DNA from: an uncultured Saprospiraceae bacterium
GTDB taxonomy: Bacteria; Bacteroidota; Bacteroidia; Chitinophagales; Saprospiraceae
DNA length: 64,000 nt
Assembly: GCA_937921775.1 (NCBI GenBank)
Contig: CAKZUK010000006.1
Location: forward strand, 1-64,000
Reading direction: 5' to 3'
Of this stretch, positions 1 through 7,847 are shown in pieces. The notes beneath the pieces are model-generated. The model was not told where the DNA came from, ran no database searches, and saw only the letters and a list, made by a program, of their open reading frames with translations. The translations under genes and the position numbers were made by a program. The first letter of the stretch is position 1; every line of letters starts with the position of its first letter.

Positions 1-132
1 GGAGCTTGATGGATTGATGAGAATAAGAGAATCGGTTTGAGCTCGACTCTGAAATGAAAAATGGCAATTACAAACCTATTGAAATATATATCCAATTCGA
101 TTAGCAATTGCCATTACGTTATCTAACGATAG

Positions 133-149
133 GGTAGAACGATTCTACC
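133..149 (-). terminator. Hairpin just downstream of the inositol-phosphate synthase gene
   Basis: A perfect 7-bp stem (GGTAGAA / TTCTACC) with a 3-nt loop lies 4 bp past the stop codon of the minus-strand gene. No clear U-run follows on the minus strand, so it may be a weak or factor-assisted terminator or an mRNA 3' end stabiliser. A 10-bp inverted repeat (AATGGCAATT/AATTGCCATT, about 60-116) lies further downstream. Confidence 0.4.
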
Positions 150-152
150 TTA

Positions 153-1475
153 TTAATCTTCTTCGTAATAATCTAAACCGAGATGGTTGATTAAACTTTC
201 ACCTTTAAGGTGACGAAGTGTATTTTCTAGTTTTTCCAATTGCTTGAAAAGATCATGCTGAGGCGTAAGTCCTTTCTTCGCTTGTGGAGACTTCCAATAG
301 AATGACAACCATTCTTGAATACCACTCATACCCACACGCTTAGCTAAATCTAAAAAGATAACTAAATCCAAACAAAGTGGAGCCGCAAGAATACTATCTC
401 TACACAAGAAATCTACTTTGATCTGCATTTTGTAGTTCAACCATCCACGGATGTCGATGTTGTCCCAACCTTCTTTGTTGTCACCACGTGGTGGGTAATA
501 GTTGATTCGAACCTTGTGGTACATGTCACCATAAAGTTCTTTGTTAATCTCTGGTTCAAAAATTTGCTCTAGTACACCAAGCTTTGAAACTTCCTTCGAT
601 TTGAAACTGTCTGGATCATCCAATACCGCGCCGTCTCTATTTCCTAGAATGTTAGTTGAGAACCAACCTTCAACACCAATAGCACGCGCTTTAAATGCAG
701 GCGCCAAAACAGTTTTCATGAAAGTCTGGCCAGTTTTGAAATCCTTACCGGCAATAGGAGCTTGTGTTTCTTTTGCTAATTGGATTAAAGCAGGAACATC
801 ACATGACAAGTTAGGAGCACCGTTTGCATATGGAATACCCATTTTGATCGCAGCATAAGCATAGATCATAGATGGTGGGATATTTGGATCATTGTTCTTC
901 AATCCTTCTTCCAATGCCTTTACAGTCTTATGTACTTTTGATTCTTTGAGGTAAATCTCAGTTGAACCACACCAAATCATAACAAGGCGAGTACATTTAT
1001 TTTCTTTCTTGAAGTTTTCAATATCTTTCATGACAGCTTTCGCCAAAGCCATTTTCGTCTTACCTTTTTTGACGTGCTTACCGTCTAAGCGAGTAACGTA
1101 CTTATTATCAAAGACGGCCTTCATCGGCTTGATCTTTTTCAAATCACGTTTGATTTTGTTTAGTAGGTCTTTTTCCAAAACGTCTGCATGGACAGCTGCA
1201 TCATACATGTCTTCCGGAAAGATGTCCCATCCACCAAAAGCAATGTCATTCAATTTTGCTAGAGGAATAAAATCTTTAATTTTTGGTTTGTTGTTGTCTG
1301 TTCTTTTTCCAACTCTGATCGTTCCCATCTCTGTGAGTGATCCGATTGGTTGAGATAGTCCTTTACGAACTGCAATCACACCTGCCATAAAAGTAGTGGC
1401 AACTGCTCCCATTCCTGGAATCAATACACCTAATTTTCCTTTCGGTTTCGGTATTGAATTTGGCTTCTTAATCAT
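153..1475 (-). CDS. ino1: Myo-inositol-1-phosphate synthase (MIPS)
   Basis: This 440-aa protein should convert glucose 6-phosphate to 1L-myo-inositol 1-phosphate in an NAD-dependent reaction in the cytoplasm, the committed step to inositol lipids. A glycine-rich NAD-binding stretch GVLIPGMGAVATTF lies at residues 16-29, NGAPN near 217, and the family motif GKDFKTGQT near 243-251. Length and motifs fit the MIPS family as found in gut Bacteroidota. It lies 237 bp downstream of the PAP2 gene on the same strand, after the CDP-alcohol transferase, so the three genes probably form one functional locus. The gap is large enough for its own promoter; an AT-rich CAAAATATA (1509-1517, minus strand TATATTTTG) is close to but not exactly the Bacteroidota -7 box. 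The ATG at 1475 follows a short AT-rich leader. Confidence 0.93.
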   Translation of the reverse strand: MIKKPNSIPKPKGKLGVLIPGMGAVATTFMAGVIAVRKGLSQPIGSLTEMGTIRVGKRTDNNKPKIKDFIPLAKLNDIAFGGWDIFPEDMYDAAVHADVLEKDLLNKIKRDLKKIKPMKAVFDNKYVTRLDGKHVKKGKTKMALAKAVMKDIENFKKENKCTRLVMIWCGSTEIYLKESKVHKTVKALEEGLKNNDPNIPPSMIYAYAAIKMGIPYANGAPNLSCDVPALIQLAKETQAPIAGKDFKTGQTFMKTVLAPAFKARAIGVEGWFSTNILGNRDGAVLDDPDSFKSKEVSKLGVLEQIFEPEINKELYGDMYHKVRINYYPPRGDNKEGWDNIDIRGWLNYKMQIKVDFLCRDSILAAPLCLDLVIFLDLAKRVGMSGIQEWLSFYWKSPQAKKGLTPQHDLFKQLEKLENTLRHLKGESLINHLGLDYYEED

Positions 1476-1548
1476 AGATAGTTGTTTTTTTGATTTTCAA
1501 TTAGATTACAAAATATAGTCTACTTTTAAAAAATGACTTTTGTAAAAT

Positions 1549-1569
1549 CATTTCACGAAAGTGATAATG
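1549..1569. other. Small inverted repeat upstream of MIPS
   Basis: CATTTCAC, a 4-nt GAAA turn, then GTGATAATG form an 8-bp stem with one bulge in the leader of the inositol-phosphate synthase gene. It could be an operator or a leader hairpin; nothing shows which. Confidence 0.25.
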
Positions 1570-1712
1570 TAAATAAATTGAAAATGACTTTAATAGATGT
1601 TTGTTTTAGTTAACGTAACTAGCCAAATATTTGGAGTCGCTACTTTATTTTAAAATTGTTGTTCGCTATTGGCTTCCTTCAAACGCGGTAGACGAGAAGT
1701 CAACAGCTAAGT

Positions 1713-2711
1713 TTATTTTACTTTTTCAGCATACCAGTTGAGCCAGTTGAATATTCTTGTTTTTCGGATAACGAAATGATAAATACTCACCGCTAATGCT
1801 CCCGTCATAATTCCTAGAATCACATCTACAATGTAGTGATGATAAGTATATACTGCGGAGAACCATGTGCTGACCATTAAGACTAAAGCCAAAATTGTCC
1901 AGCCTGTCAAGCTGCGCGTTCGCGCAAAATAAAGAAGAATTATTGGAAAGGCACAATGTAAAGAAGGTATTGCTGCAAAAACATTTGCATTCATGTCATA
2001 CATACCCGAAAACAGTGAGATTCCAAGGTAGTGATCTACATTGATGAGTGCTCCGGGGTTTCCAGGTGTATTCAAAATCTCTTCAAAACCATGTAATTGA
2101 ACATACCAAGGAGGAGCTGCAGGATAAAGATATTGGAAAAATAATCCCAATTGGCTAACCATAAAAAAGGTAAACAAATAATGTATTTGAGTATTCCTTT
2201 CTCCTTTTATAAAATTGTATACACAAAAGGCCAATGGTATTGGAATCCAACATAAATAAATGAATCCTGTATAGAGGTCAAGAGCGACGTGTCGATGCTG
2301 TTCCCAATATTCATTGGGCGTAATGATACCTTGTACTGTTTCAATCCCAAACAAAGCCTTTTCAAGTAAATAAGGTTCTTTGATATGTAAGGGGAAAATA
2401 TTGTAAGCAGGGTAGAGGCGGATAGAATCAAATATAATCCAATAGACCAAGATGATGAGCATGCTGAGGACGAACTTGCGTGAAATTTCAGAAGCAAAAT
2501 AAATGATACTTCCACCAATAAGTAGGAGCCTGTGATCAGGTCGTATACCTCCCATTGCAAGTAGCAACCAAGCAATGTATGCCACCATGAAAATGATATA
2601 ACCTCGAAACTCCGGTCCAGAGAAGCGCTCAAAAGAACCCTTATGTATCGTTTGTATTTTACCTTCTTTCAAATCCAATGCTTGCTTGTTTTTTCTTACC
2701 CAAAGATTCAA
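1713..2711 (-). CDS. PAP2-superfamily membrane protein, AUR1-like (candidate inositol phosphorylceramide synthase)
   Basis: This 332-aa protein has several hydrophobic segments and the two diagnostic lipid phosphatase/phosphotransferase motifs: AAIPSLHCAF near residues 244-253 and SAVYTYHHYIVD near 283-295, with the catalytic His and Asp of the PAP2/AUR1 fold. In this superfamily the His attacks a phospholipid head group and passes it to water or to ceramide. Next to a MIPS gene and a CDP-alcohol transferase, the likeliest roles are inositol phosphorylceramide synthase or phosphatidylinositol-phosphate phosphatase; the sequence alone does not decide. Its ATG lies 53 bp inside the end of the upstream transferase gene, so translation is probably coupled. 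Confidence 0.8.
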   Translation of the reverse strand: MNLWVRKNKQALDLKEGKIQTIHKGSFERFSGPEFRGYIIFMVAYIAWLLLAMGGIRPDHRLLLIGGSIIYFASEISRKFVLSMLIILVYWIIFDSIRLYPAYNIFPLHIKEPYLLEKALFGIETVQGIITPNEYWEQHRHVALDLYTGFIYLCWIPIPLAFCVYNFIKGERNTQIHYLFTFFMVSQLGLFFQYLYPAAPPWYVQLHGFEEILNTPGNPGALINVDHYLGISLFSGMYDMNANVFAAIPSLHCAFPIILLYFARTRSLTGWTILALVLMVSTWFSAVYTYHHYIVDVILGIMTGALAVSIYHFVIRKTRIFNWLNWYAEKVK

Positions 2712-3432
2712 CCTTCTTTATTTCCTTACTTGGCTTTTTTTTCGGCGTTTCTAACTTCTCTAGCTCTTTCTTGCTGTGTGTCAGCCTTTGAAGAGCAGTT
2801 TGGTTAGCCATAATCGCTAAAATAGCCAAAGGAAATGTAAAGATGGAAATCATCTCAAAATTAATCAACCCAAAGAGGTTAATTTTAAAGGGTTCCATGA
2901 AATAAGAAAAAACACCGCAGAGAATTGCTGATACACCAATAATGAGAATACGCTCTGGTCGTTGCATCAAACCTACTCCACAATCTACTCCCAATCCTTC
3001 TGCTCTTGCTCTGACATAGCTCACCATTAGCGAACCAATCATGGCAATAAAAGCAAAGATAGAACTGAGGAAGTAATCATGCGCGGTGAGGTAGTAAACG
3101 ATCCCCATGAACATAAATAGCTCACTATATCGATCAAGAGCAGAATCGTATAATGCTCCAAATTTTGAAGACAAATTTCCTAGACGTGCCAAGCGGCCAT
3201 CCATCATATCAAATAAACCAGCAAACAAAACCAAGGCACCTGCCCATCCAATGTAGCTCATGTCGCTACGCTCACCGTATTCAGCTCCATAGAGCAAGAC
3301 TACTGCCACTAATACATTGAGTAACAGCCCAATGGAAGTAATCATGTTGGGTGTGATCCCAAGAAGAATAAATAACTTAATAATTGGGTTGATCAACTTG
3401 TAAACAAGTCTTTGCCCCGCATCTTTTAGCAT
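2659..3432 (-). CDS. CDP-alcohol phosphatidyltransferase, probable phosphatidylinositol(-phosphate) synthase
   Basis: This 257-aa integral membrane protein carries the complete family signature D-x2-D-G-x2-A-R-x8-G-x3-D-x3-D at about residues 74-98 (DMMDGRLAR ... GALYDSALD). These enzymes displace CMP from CDP-diacylglycerol with an alcohol or alcohol phosphate. Here the inositol-phosphate synthase two genes on makes inositol 1-phosphate the natural acceptor, giving phosphatidylinositol phosphate. The last ~30 residues are a lysine-rich tail, and its coding DNA is shared with the start of the PAP2 gene in another reading frame. The ATG at 3432 is followed by a typical amphipathic start and a first hydrophobic segment. 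Phosphatidylglycerophosphate or other CDP-DAG chemistry cannot be excluded. Confidence 0.85.
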   Translation of the reverse strand: MLKDAGQRLVYKLINPIIKLFILLGITPNMITSIGLLLNVLVAVVLLYGAEYGERSDMSYIGWAGALVLFAGLFDMMDGRLARLGNLSSKFGALYDSALDRYSELFMFMGIVYYLTAHDYFLSSIFAFIAMIGSLMVSYVRARAEGLGVDCGVGLMQRPERILIIGVSAILCGVFSYFMEPFKINLFGLINFEMISIFTFPLAILAIMANQTALQRLTHSKKELEKLETPKKKPSKEIKKVESLGKKKQASIGFERR

Positions 3433-3982
3433 AAAAGCTTATGGTTTTGATTCGTGTAGCTTTTCGTCTATCCTTTTGCTGAATATCCTTTAGCCTTCTA
3501 ATAATAAATTCTAATCCTATATTTAGACGGAAGTCTGAATCAGCCAGCTGACTGACGAAGTTTCCATCTAAGGTGCTATCCAAAATTGATATAGACTAGG
3601 ACTAAAGCGTTTCACATTTTTGAAGAAACGTTGCCTTCCTAGTCTGCATATTAGCCCTTAATTGAGTTTAGCACTACTAACAAGGTATAATGTAAATTGA
3701 AAAACCGCAAAATTTAAAGCAGTAAAAGTCCTCAGCGAAGATAAAATCACCGTTTTCGTAACGGTTTTCTGATACTTTTACACCATGTCTGGGCGTCCAG
3801 GCAGGTTTTTACTTTATTATTTTGCGGTTTTATAGCTTGCTTTGTGGCACAATCTATGTCTGACTGCAATGCAGCTAGACAGATAGACTGGTAATATTTG
3901 AAGACCTTTCTAGAGCAATGCAGCTAAATATGCAGACAATTAATTTAGCACAGACCCTGTTCCGTCTTCCCTTTTATTTTTC
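3433..3982. other. Intergenic region with stem-loop elements
   Basis: No convincing gene. It holds the compact multi-stem element at 3701-3831, an imperfect palindrome around 3851-3885 built on TCTATGTCTG/CTAGACAGATAGA, and a direct repeat of GCAATGCAGCTA (about 3869 and 3914). A 68-codon minus-strand frame (3377-3583) overlaps the transferase start and looks like chance. Confidence 0.5.
3701..3831. other. 131-bp nested inverted-repeat element (possible structured RNA)
   Basis: Outer arms AAAACCGCAAAAT (3701-3713) and ATTTTGCGGTTTT (3819-3831) pair perfectly over 13 bp. The similarity runs on inward imperfectly (TTAAAGCAGTAAAAG against CTTTATT-AGT-like sequence). Inside are GTAAAAGT/ACTTTTAC (3722-3729 with 3774-3781), ACCGTT/AACGGT with a 5-nt loop (3749-3765), and CTGG/CCAG (about 3789-3800). 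This gives a closed, multi-branched fold. On the minus strand the element is followed by a short U-run. No target duplication flanks it, so a transposon remnant is not supported. Confidence 0.45.
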
Positions 3983-6571
3983 CTAAAATTCAAAGCCAAC
4001 TCTGAATCGAAGTCCCAAACCTTTAACACCAAATAAGTTGGCTTGGTTAGGCTTGTCCAGATAAGTCATTCGCTTTACAAGGTCAAAGGTCAGTACTTTA
4101 AAAATATTACTAATACCAACACTACCTTCAATATATGGGATACCTCCTTCCATGATAAATGTAGATTGACTACCATCAGGCCTTACAGGCAATTGAATCA
4201 ATTGATCATCTAAATCGGGGTTGTTGCTATCTGAAATTCTACCATAAAGCGCTTTAAAACTAACGATTTCTCTCAACTTCAGACGCTTAATAAGCGGTAT
4301 TTTGTTAAAGATAAAACCATTCATATAATATCTTATGTTTAAACTGACAAACTCATCACTGACAAATTCAAGGAAATTCATCATGTTATACGAGTAAGTT
4401 TGGTATGAATAAGTTTGATTTGCGCGGGGTAGGTTCATCAACAAAAATGGTACCTCGCCAAAGGTCTTACCTCCTTCAAGATTTATATGTGCAAATCCTA
4501 AAACAGAGAAATTAAATTTCTTAAAAACATTAAGTGTTACCCGTTGATAGTTGTAATCGCCTCCTAGTACGTCTTTCAATCCTAGACCGTATTTCAAAGT
4601 AAAAACAGGGTATTTGTTGAAAATTGCATATCTGAAATCTCTTCCCTGTACATATTCTTCATTTGGTGCCCAACGTAGATTCAATCCAAATTCAGTAGTC
4701 GTGATTCGTGATAAACTATCCGCACCATCATTGTATCTGAATTTGAGTGAGCCCAATGGCTCTTGCCACTTTCGTTCAAATAATAGGTTATAAGAAAAAT
4801 CATTTCTGAATTCCTTCAAATAGTCGACCCGATAAGCATCAAAGAATAACAATTTGTCTACAATTCCTCGCTTAAAGGAAAGTAGGAAGTTGTCTTCATT
4901 CACAAATGCTAAACTCTGACCAGGGAAGTTGGTATCGTGTTGATAGGAGACCCTGACTCTATGCCGGGGATTCATCTCAAAGTTTTTATTAAAGGAGTAT
5001 TCTGCAGCACCGGAGTACTTGAACTTCTCGTCACCAAAGCCATAAATCAAAGTACCTTCTAATTGAAGCTTTGGATGGAAATCAAGATTGGTTTCTCCTC
5101 CAATTCTCAAACGACCTCCTTCAATATCATTGAAACTGTAGATACCATTGATTGGTCCAACATCAACAGGCCCGAAGGTGTAGTAGCCGGTTAAGGCCAA
5201 TTTCAAAATGTCCATCGCATTTCGGAAAGCCGGAATAGTTTGAATCGTATCAATCATATTGTAAACGGCTAACTCATCTTTGCTTAATGGTATAGGCCTT
5301 TTCTCTTCCCAAAATTCTGGAGGTTTACTCAATACATCTAGATCATCTTTGATCTTTATACTGGTATTGTAAATGGATGCATCTCTGGGGGTATTGAAGA
5401 TATGATTGCTATAAATATTAGACTTCTTTCCGTAAAACCCAATTCCTTTCTTGGCCAGTCGGAAGTCGATTACCATTTTATCAACATTGAGTACCCATAC
5501 ACCATCAACCAAGTCGAATTCCTGTTCAATCTTCAAGTCATCTACCCAGTTCATGTTGATCTGGTCCATAATGTCTAGCTCTGCACGAGTAACCGTATAG
5601 GCGCTATCATTGGTGATATAAAGGTTTCCGGTAAACCCAAGATCGTTTTTGTTGGCAGGCATAAAGGCAAGGTCGATGACCTCACGTCCGTTATGTTGAA
5701 TGGTATCAATGATATAGTATCGATAAAAGGCAACACCTAGATTACTCAATGGACTAACAAACTCAAGGTCAATAATTTTGATCTTATTGTCATAAACGTT
5801 GATATCCTGATACAATACATCCATCAGTGCGACTACACCTTCGTTATCCCAATATTCGTCGAGGCCTGACATTTGCACACCATATCGATGCTCACGGTTG
5901 GTACGTGGTTTTTTACGGAAGTACAATTTGGAAGATGTTTCCTGAATATAAACGGGGAGATAAGGTTTACCATTAATATCAGAAGTATCTACATGATCCC
6001 AAATGAATTCGAATTTGTTGAATACTTTTCTGTTCTTAAATTTATCGGTAAGGTTGTTAATGTCCAACTCTACTTTTTCATACTTATCATATTCAAAATA
6101 ATCTTGACCTCTGATACGGTTTGCATCTTTGTTGTCCATCACTTTTTTGATCAGAGAGACAGCAGGATTGTTTCTTCTTTTATATCTTCTTCTTTTTGCC
6201 TTTACAGTTACTTCACCCAAAGTAGCAGTAGAAGATTCTAATTCGAAAAGAAGTCCATTGTTGTTTTTTCCAATCTCTACTTTGAGGTTTTGAGTTTTGT
6301 ATCCAACAAAAGATGCACCGAGTTCGTCGGTTCCCCATTGAGTAGACATAGAGAAGTTACCATCAAAGTCGGTAGTAGTACCAATAGTGGCTCCAACAAA
6401 GAATACGTTCACAAAAGGAAGTGGCTCTTTGGTTTCTTTGTCAATGACCTTTCCTTTTACTTTCGTTGTTTGCTGTTTGGTTGATTTGTCATTCTGAGCA
6501 AAGGCATCGGTGCCAATGAGACAAGAGAGAACAAATAAGATTAATAGACTGTATTTATGCAATTTTAGCAT
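3983..6571 (-). CDS. DUF5686 family outer-membrane protein with carboxypeptidase-like regulatory domain
   Basis: 862 aa. A signal peptide (residues 1-25, ending DAFAQ) is followed by a carboxypeptidase-regulatory-like beta-sandwich (about 38-120: VKGKVIDKETKEPLPFVNVFF and on), then a basic patch RRRYKRRN, then the long DUF5686 region. The last ~380 residues are rich in alternating aromatic and hydrophobic strands, as in an outer-membrane beta barrel, and end in a Phe (GFEF). Bacteroidota commonly encode this family beside cell-envelope genes; its substrate is unknown. It stands alone here, with its own promoter about 375 bp upstream (6947-6978). Confidence 0.85.
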   Translation of the reverse strand: MLKLHKYSLLILFVLSCLIGTDAFAQNDKSTKQQTTKVKGKVIDKETKEPLPFVNVFFVGATIGTTTDFDGNFSMSTQWGTDELGASFVGYKTQNLKVEIGKNNNGLLFELESSTATLGEVTVKAKRRRYKRRNNPAVSLIKKVMDNKDANRIRGQDYFEYDKYEKVELDINNLTDKFKNRKVFNKFEFIWDHVDTSDINGKPYLPVYIQETSSKLYFRKKPRTNREHRYGVQMSGLDEYWDNEGVVALMDVLYQDINVYDNKIKIIDLEFVSPLSNLGVAFYRYYIIDTIQHNGREVIDLAFMPANKNDLGFTGNLYITNDSAYTVTRAELDIMDQINMNWVDDLKIEQEFDLVDGVWVLNVDKMVIDFRLAKKGIGFYGKKSNIYSNHIFNTPRDASIYNTSIKIKDDLDVLSKPPEFWEEKRPIPLSKDELAVYNMIDTIQTIPAFRNAMDILKLALTGYYTFGPVDVGPINGIYSFNDIEGGRLRIGGETNLDFHPKLQLEGTLIYGFGDEKFKYSGAAEYSFNKNFEMNPRHRVRVSYQHDTNFPGQSLAFVNEDNFLLSFKRGIVDKLLFFDAYRVDYLKEFRNDFSYNLLFERKWQEPLGSLKFRYNDGADSLSRITTTEFGLNLRWAPNEEYVQGRDFRYAIFNKYPVFTLKYGLGLKDVLGGDYNYQRVTLNVFKKFNFSVLGFAHINLEGGKTFGEVPFLLMNLPRANQTYSYQTYSYNMMNFLEFVSDEFVSLNIRYYMNGFIFNKIPLIKRLKLREIVSFKALYGRISDSNNPDLDDQLIQLPVRPDGSQSTFIMEGGIPYIEGSVGISNIFKVLTFDLVKRMTYLDKPNQANLFGVKGLGLRFRVGFEF

Positions 6572-6946
6572 GGATTTAATTATTGAGTTAATCGGGTTGG
6601 ATTTTAGTTTTGAAAATAGAGCTTATGATTACAAATTCTTTAGTCATTAACTCATTAATATAAGAGAAGGGATTTACTAAGGAGTCACTAAAAGATGACC
6701 GGGACTCTATGCTAATTCTTTACTCTTAAACGCTTTTATTTTGTTGATTTCATCAAAGGAATAATGCATAATGGAAACCTGCATTATAACGGAAGTCTCT
6801 TAAGGATATTTTGAAGACGCTTTTTTCTACTAAGCACCCCTATGAAACTTATGTTTTTAGTTGTTAAATTGACTCAAAACAAGGAAAAACAAGCCATTTG
6901 GAGCTTCTTTAGCAAGTTTTTTTTACCAATTTTTGTTTTGCTGCTG

Positions 6947-6978
6947 CAAATGTAAAAGCTATTAGCTTGATATTCAAA
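6947..6978 (-). promoter_or_regulatory. Bacteroidota-type promoter for the DUF5686 gene
   Basis: Read on the minus strand: TTTG (-33, 6978-6975), a 20-nt spacer, then TACATTTG (-7, 6954-6947) followed by CAGCAG. This matches the Bacteroidota housekeeping consensus TTTG-N19-21-TAnnTTTG exactly. It predicts a start near 6940. Confidence 0.65.
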
Positions 6979-7060
6979 AAGAGAAGCTTTATTCTGTCGA
7001 AAAAGCTTGTTAAACTGTCGATATATCGGATTGAAAAGCATTTAGCTTTAATGAAAAAGC

Positions 7061-7097
7061 AAAAGGAGCAAAATTCTTAGCCTTTTGCTCCTTTTTT
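7061..7097 (-). terminator. Strong hairpin terminator downstream of the YtxJ-like gene
   Basis: AAAAGGAGCAAAA (7061-7073) pairs over 13 bp with TTTTGCTCCTTTT (7083-7095) around a 9-nt loop. T-rich tails on both sides make it work in either direction; the only gene reading into it is the minus-strand ytxJ-like gene. Confidence 0.75.
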
Positions 7098-7309
7098 ACC
7101 TTATTCGGCGATTAATTTAGTTCAAGCACTTAAGTTGACACAATTAATTGCTGCTTTCTTTTTGCATTTTAAAAAAAAAAATAACACACTAATTAACTGT
7201 AAATCAGTTATTTATCAATGTTCGAAAAATAAGAAAACACCAAATGGCCTTGTTCCATCACTTAGGATGAAAATGTCTGTCTTCTAGTCGTTGATCTATA
7301 CTTTACAGC

Positions 7310-7696
7310 TTAGTATTTCTCTAAAGCTTCTTTTACAGCTTCCGCTGAAATAGCATGGTGAGTCGTAGTCCAAACAGCTTTCCCATCCTTCAGTAAAATA
7401 ACCTGAGGAGATTGGTGAACCACACTCAATACTTCCGCTATTTTGTTGGAAATGGGACGATACGTGAGTAAATCAAGATAGTAAAAACTCACCTGCTCAG
7501 GGTCAAGTTTCCATTCTTCCAATCTGGTTTTCGCTCCCAGACTGATTCCACATGTCGTACTATGCTTGAACAGAAAAACTGGCTTTTCCGATGATTTGGC
7601 AATAGCTGCTTCAAGTCCCGCTTCTGAATCCAAGGTTTCCCAACCAGTACTGGCTCCGCCTTCTTTGCTACTTAATAGATTTTTTAAAAAACTCAT
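7310..7696 (-). CDS. ytxJ: YtxJ-like (DUF2847) bacillithiol-system thioredoxin-fold protein
   Basis: 128 aa, cytoplasmic, no signal peptide. The thioredoxin-like strand FLFKHSTTCGIS places a single cysteine at residue 49; the family usually has TCPIS at this site, so Gly replaces Pro here. The rest (SPQVILLKDGKAVW) matches the cis-Pro half of the fold. In this family the protein is named for a possible monothiol role in bacillithiol redox chemistry; no bacillithiol biosynthesis gene is in the window, so function rests on homology. It is a single gene, ending in a terminator at 7061-7097. Confidence 0.8.
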   Translation of the reverse strand: MSFLKNLLSSKEGGASTGWETLDSEAGLEAAIAKSSEKPVFLFKHSTTCGISLGAKTRLEEWKLDPEQVSFYYLDLLTYRPISNKIAEVLSVVHQSPQVILLKDGKAVWTTTHHAISAEAVKEALEKY

Positions 7697-7847
7697 TACT
7701 CGTAATTTTATAGTTTAATAAAGCTGTTTTGAATAAGAATAGGTTTGAATCAGTCGTTTTTTATTCTTCAAATATCATTATAAACGTGGTTTGAGACACT
7801 CTGGTTCATAGAATCGCTTTAATATGTCGTCCGCCGTACCTTTTGTC

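Larger units (their letters stand above)
6572..7309. other. Long leader of the DUF5686 gene plus ytxJ terminator region
   Basis: Apart from the promoter at 6947-6978 (minus strand) and the hairpin terminator at 7061-7095, this 738-bp stretch has no credible ORF on either strand. About 375 nt between the predicted transcription start and the ATG at 6571 would be untranslated. Confidence 0.5.

Noticed and set aside
3377..3583. 68-codon minus-strand frame upstream of the CDP-alcohol transferase
   Set aside because: Overlaps the transferase start, no recognisable protein features, no ribosome-binding site.
3701..3831. MITE interpretation of the nested inverted repeat
   Set aside because: Flanking bases (TTGA and ATAG) show no target duplication.
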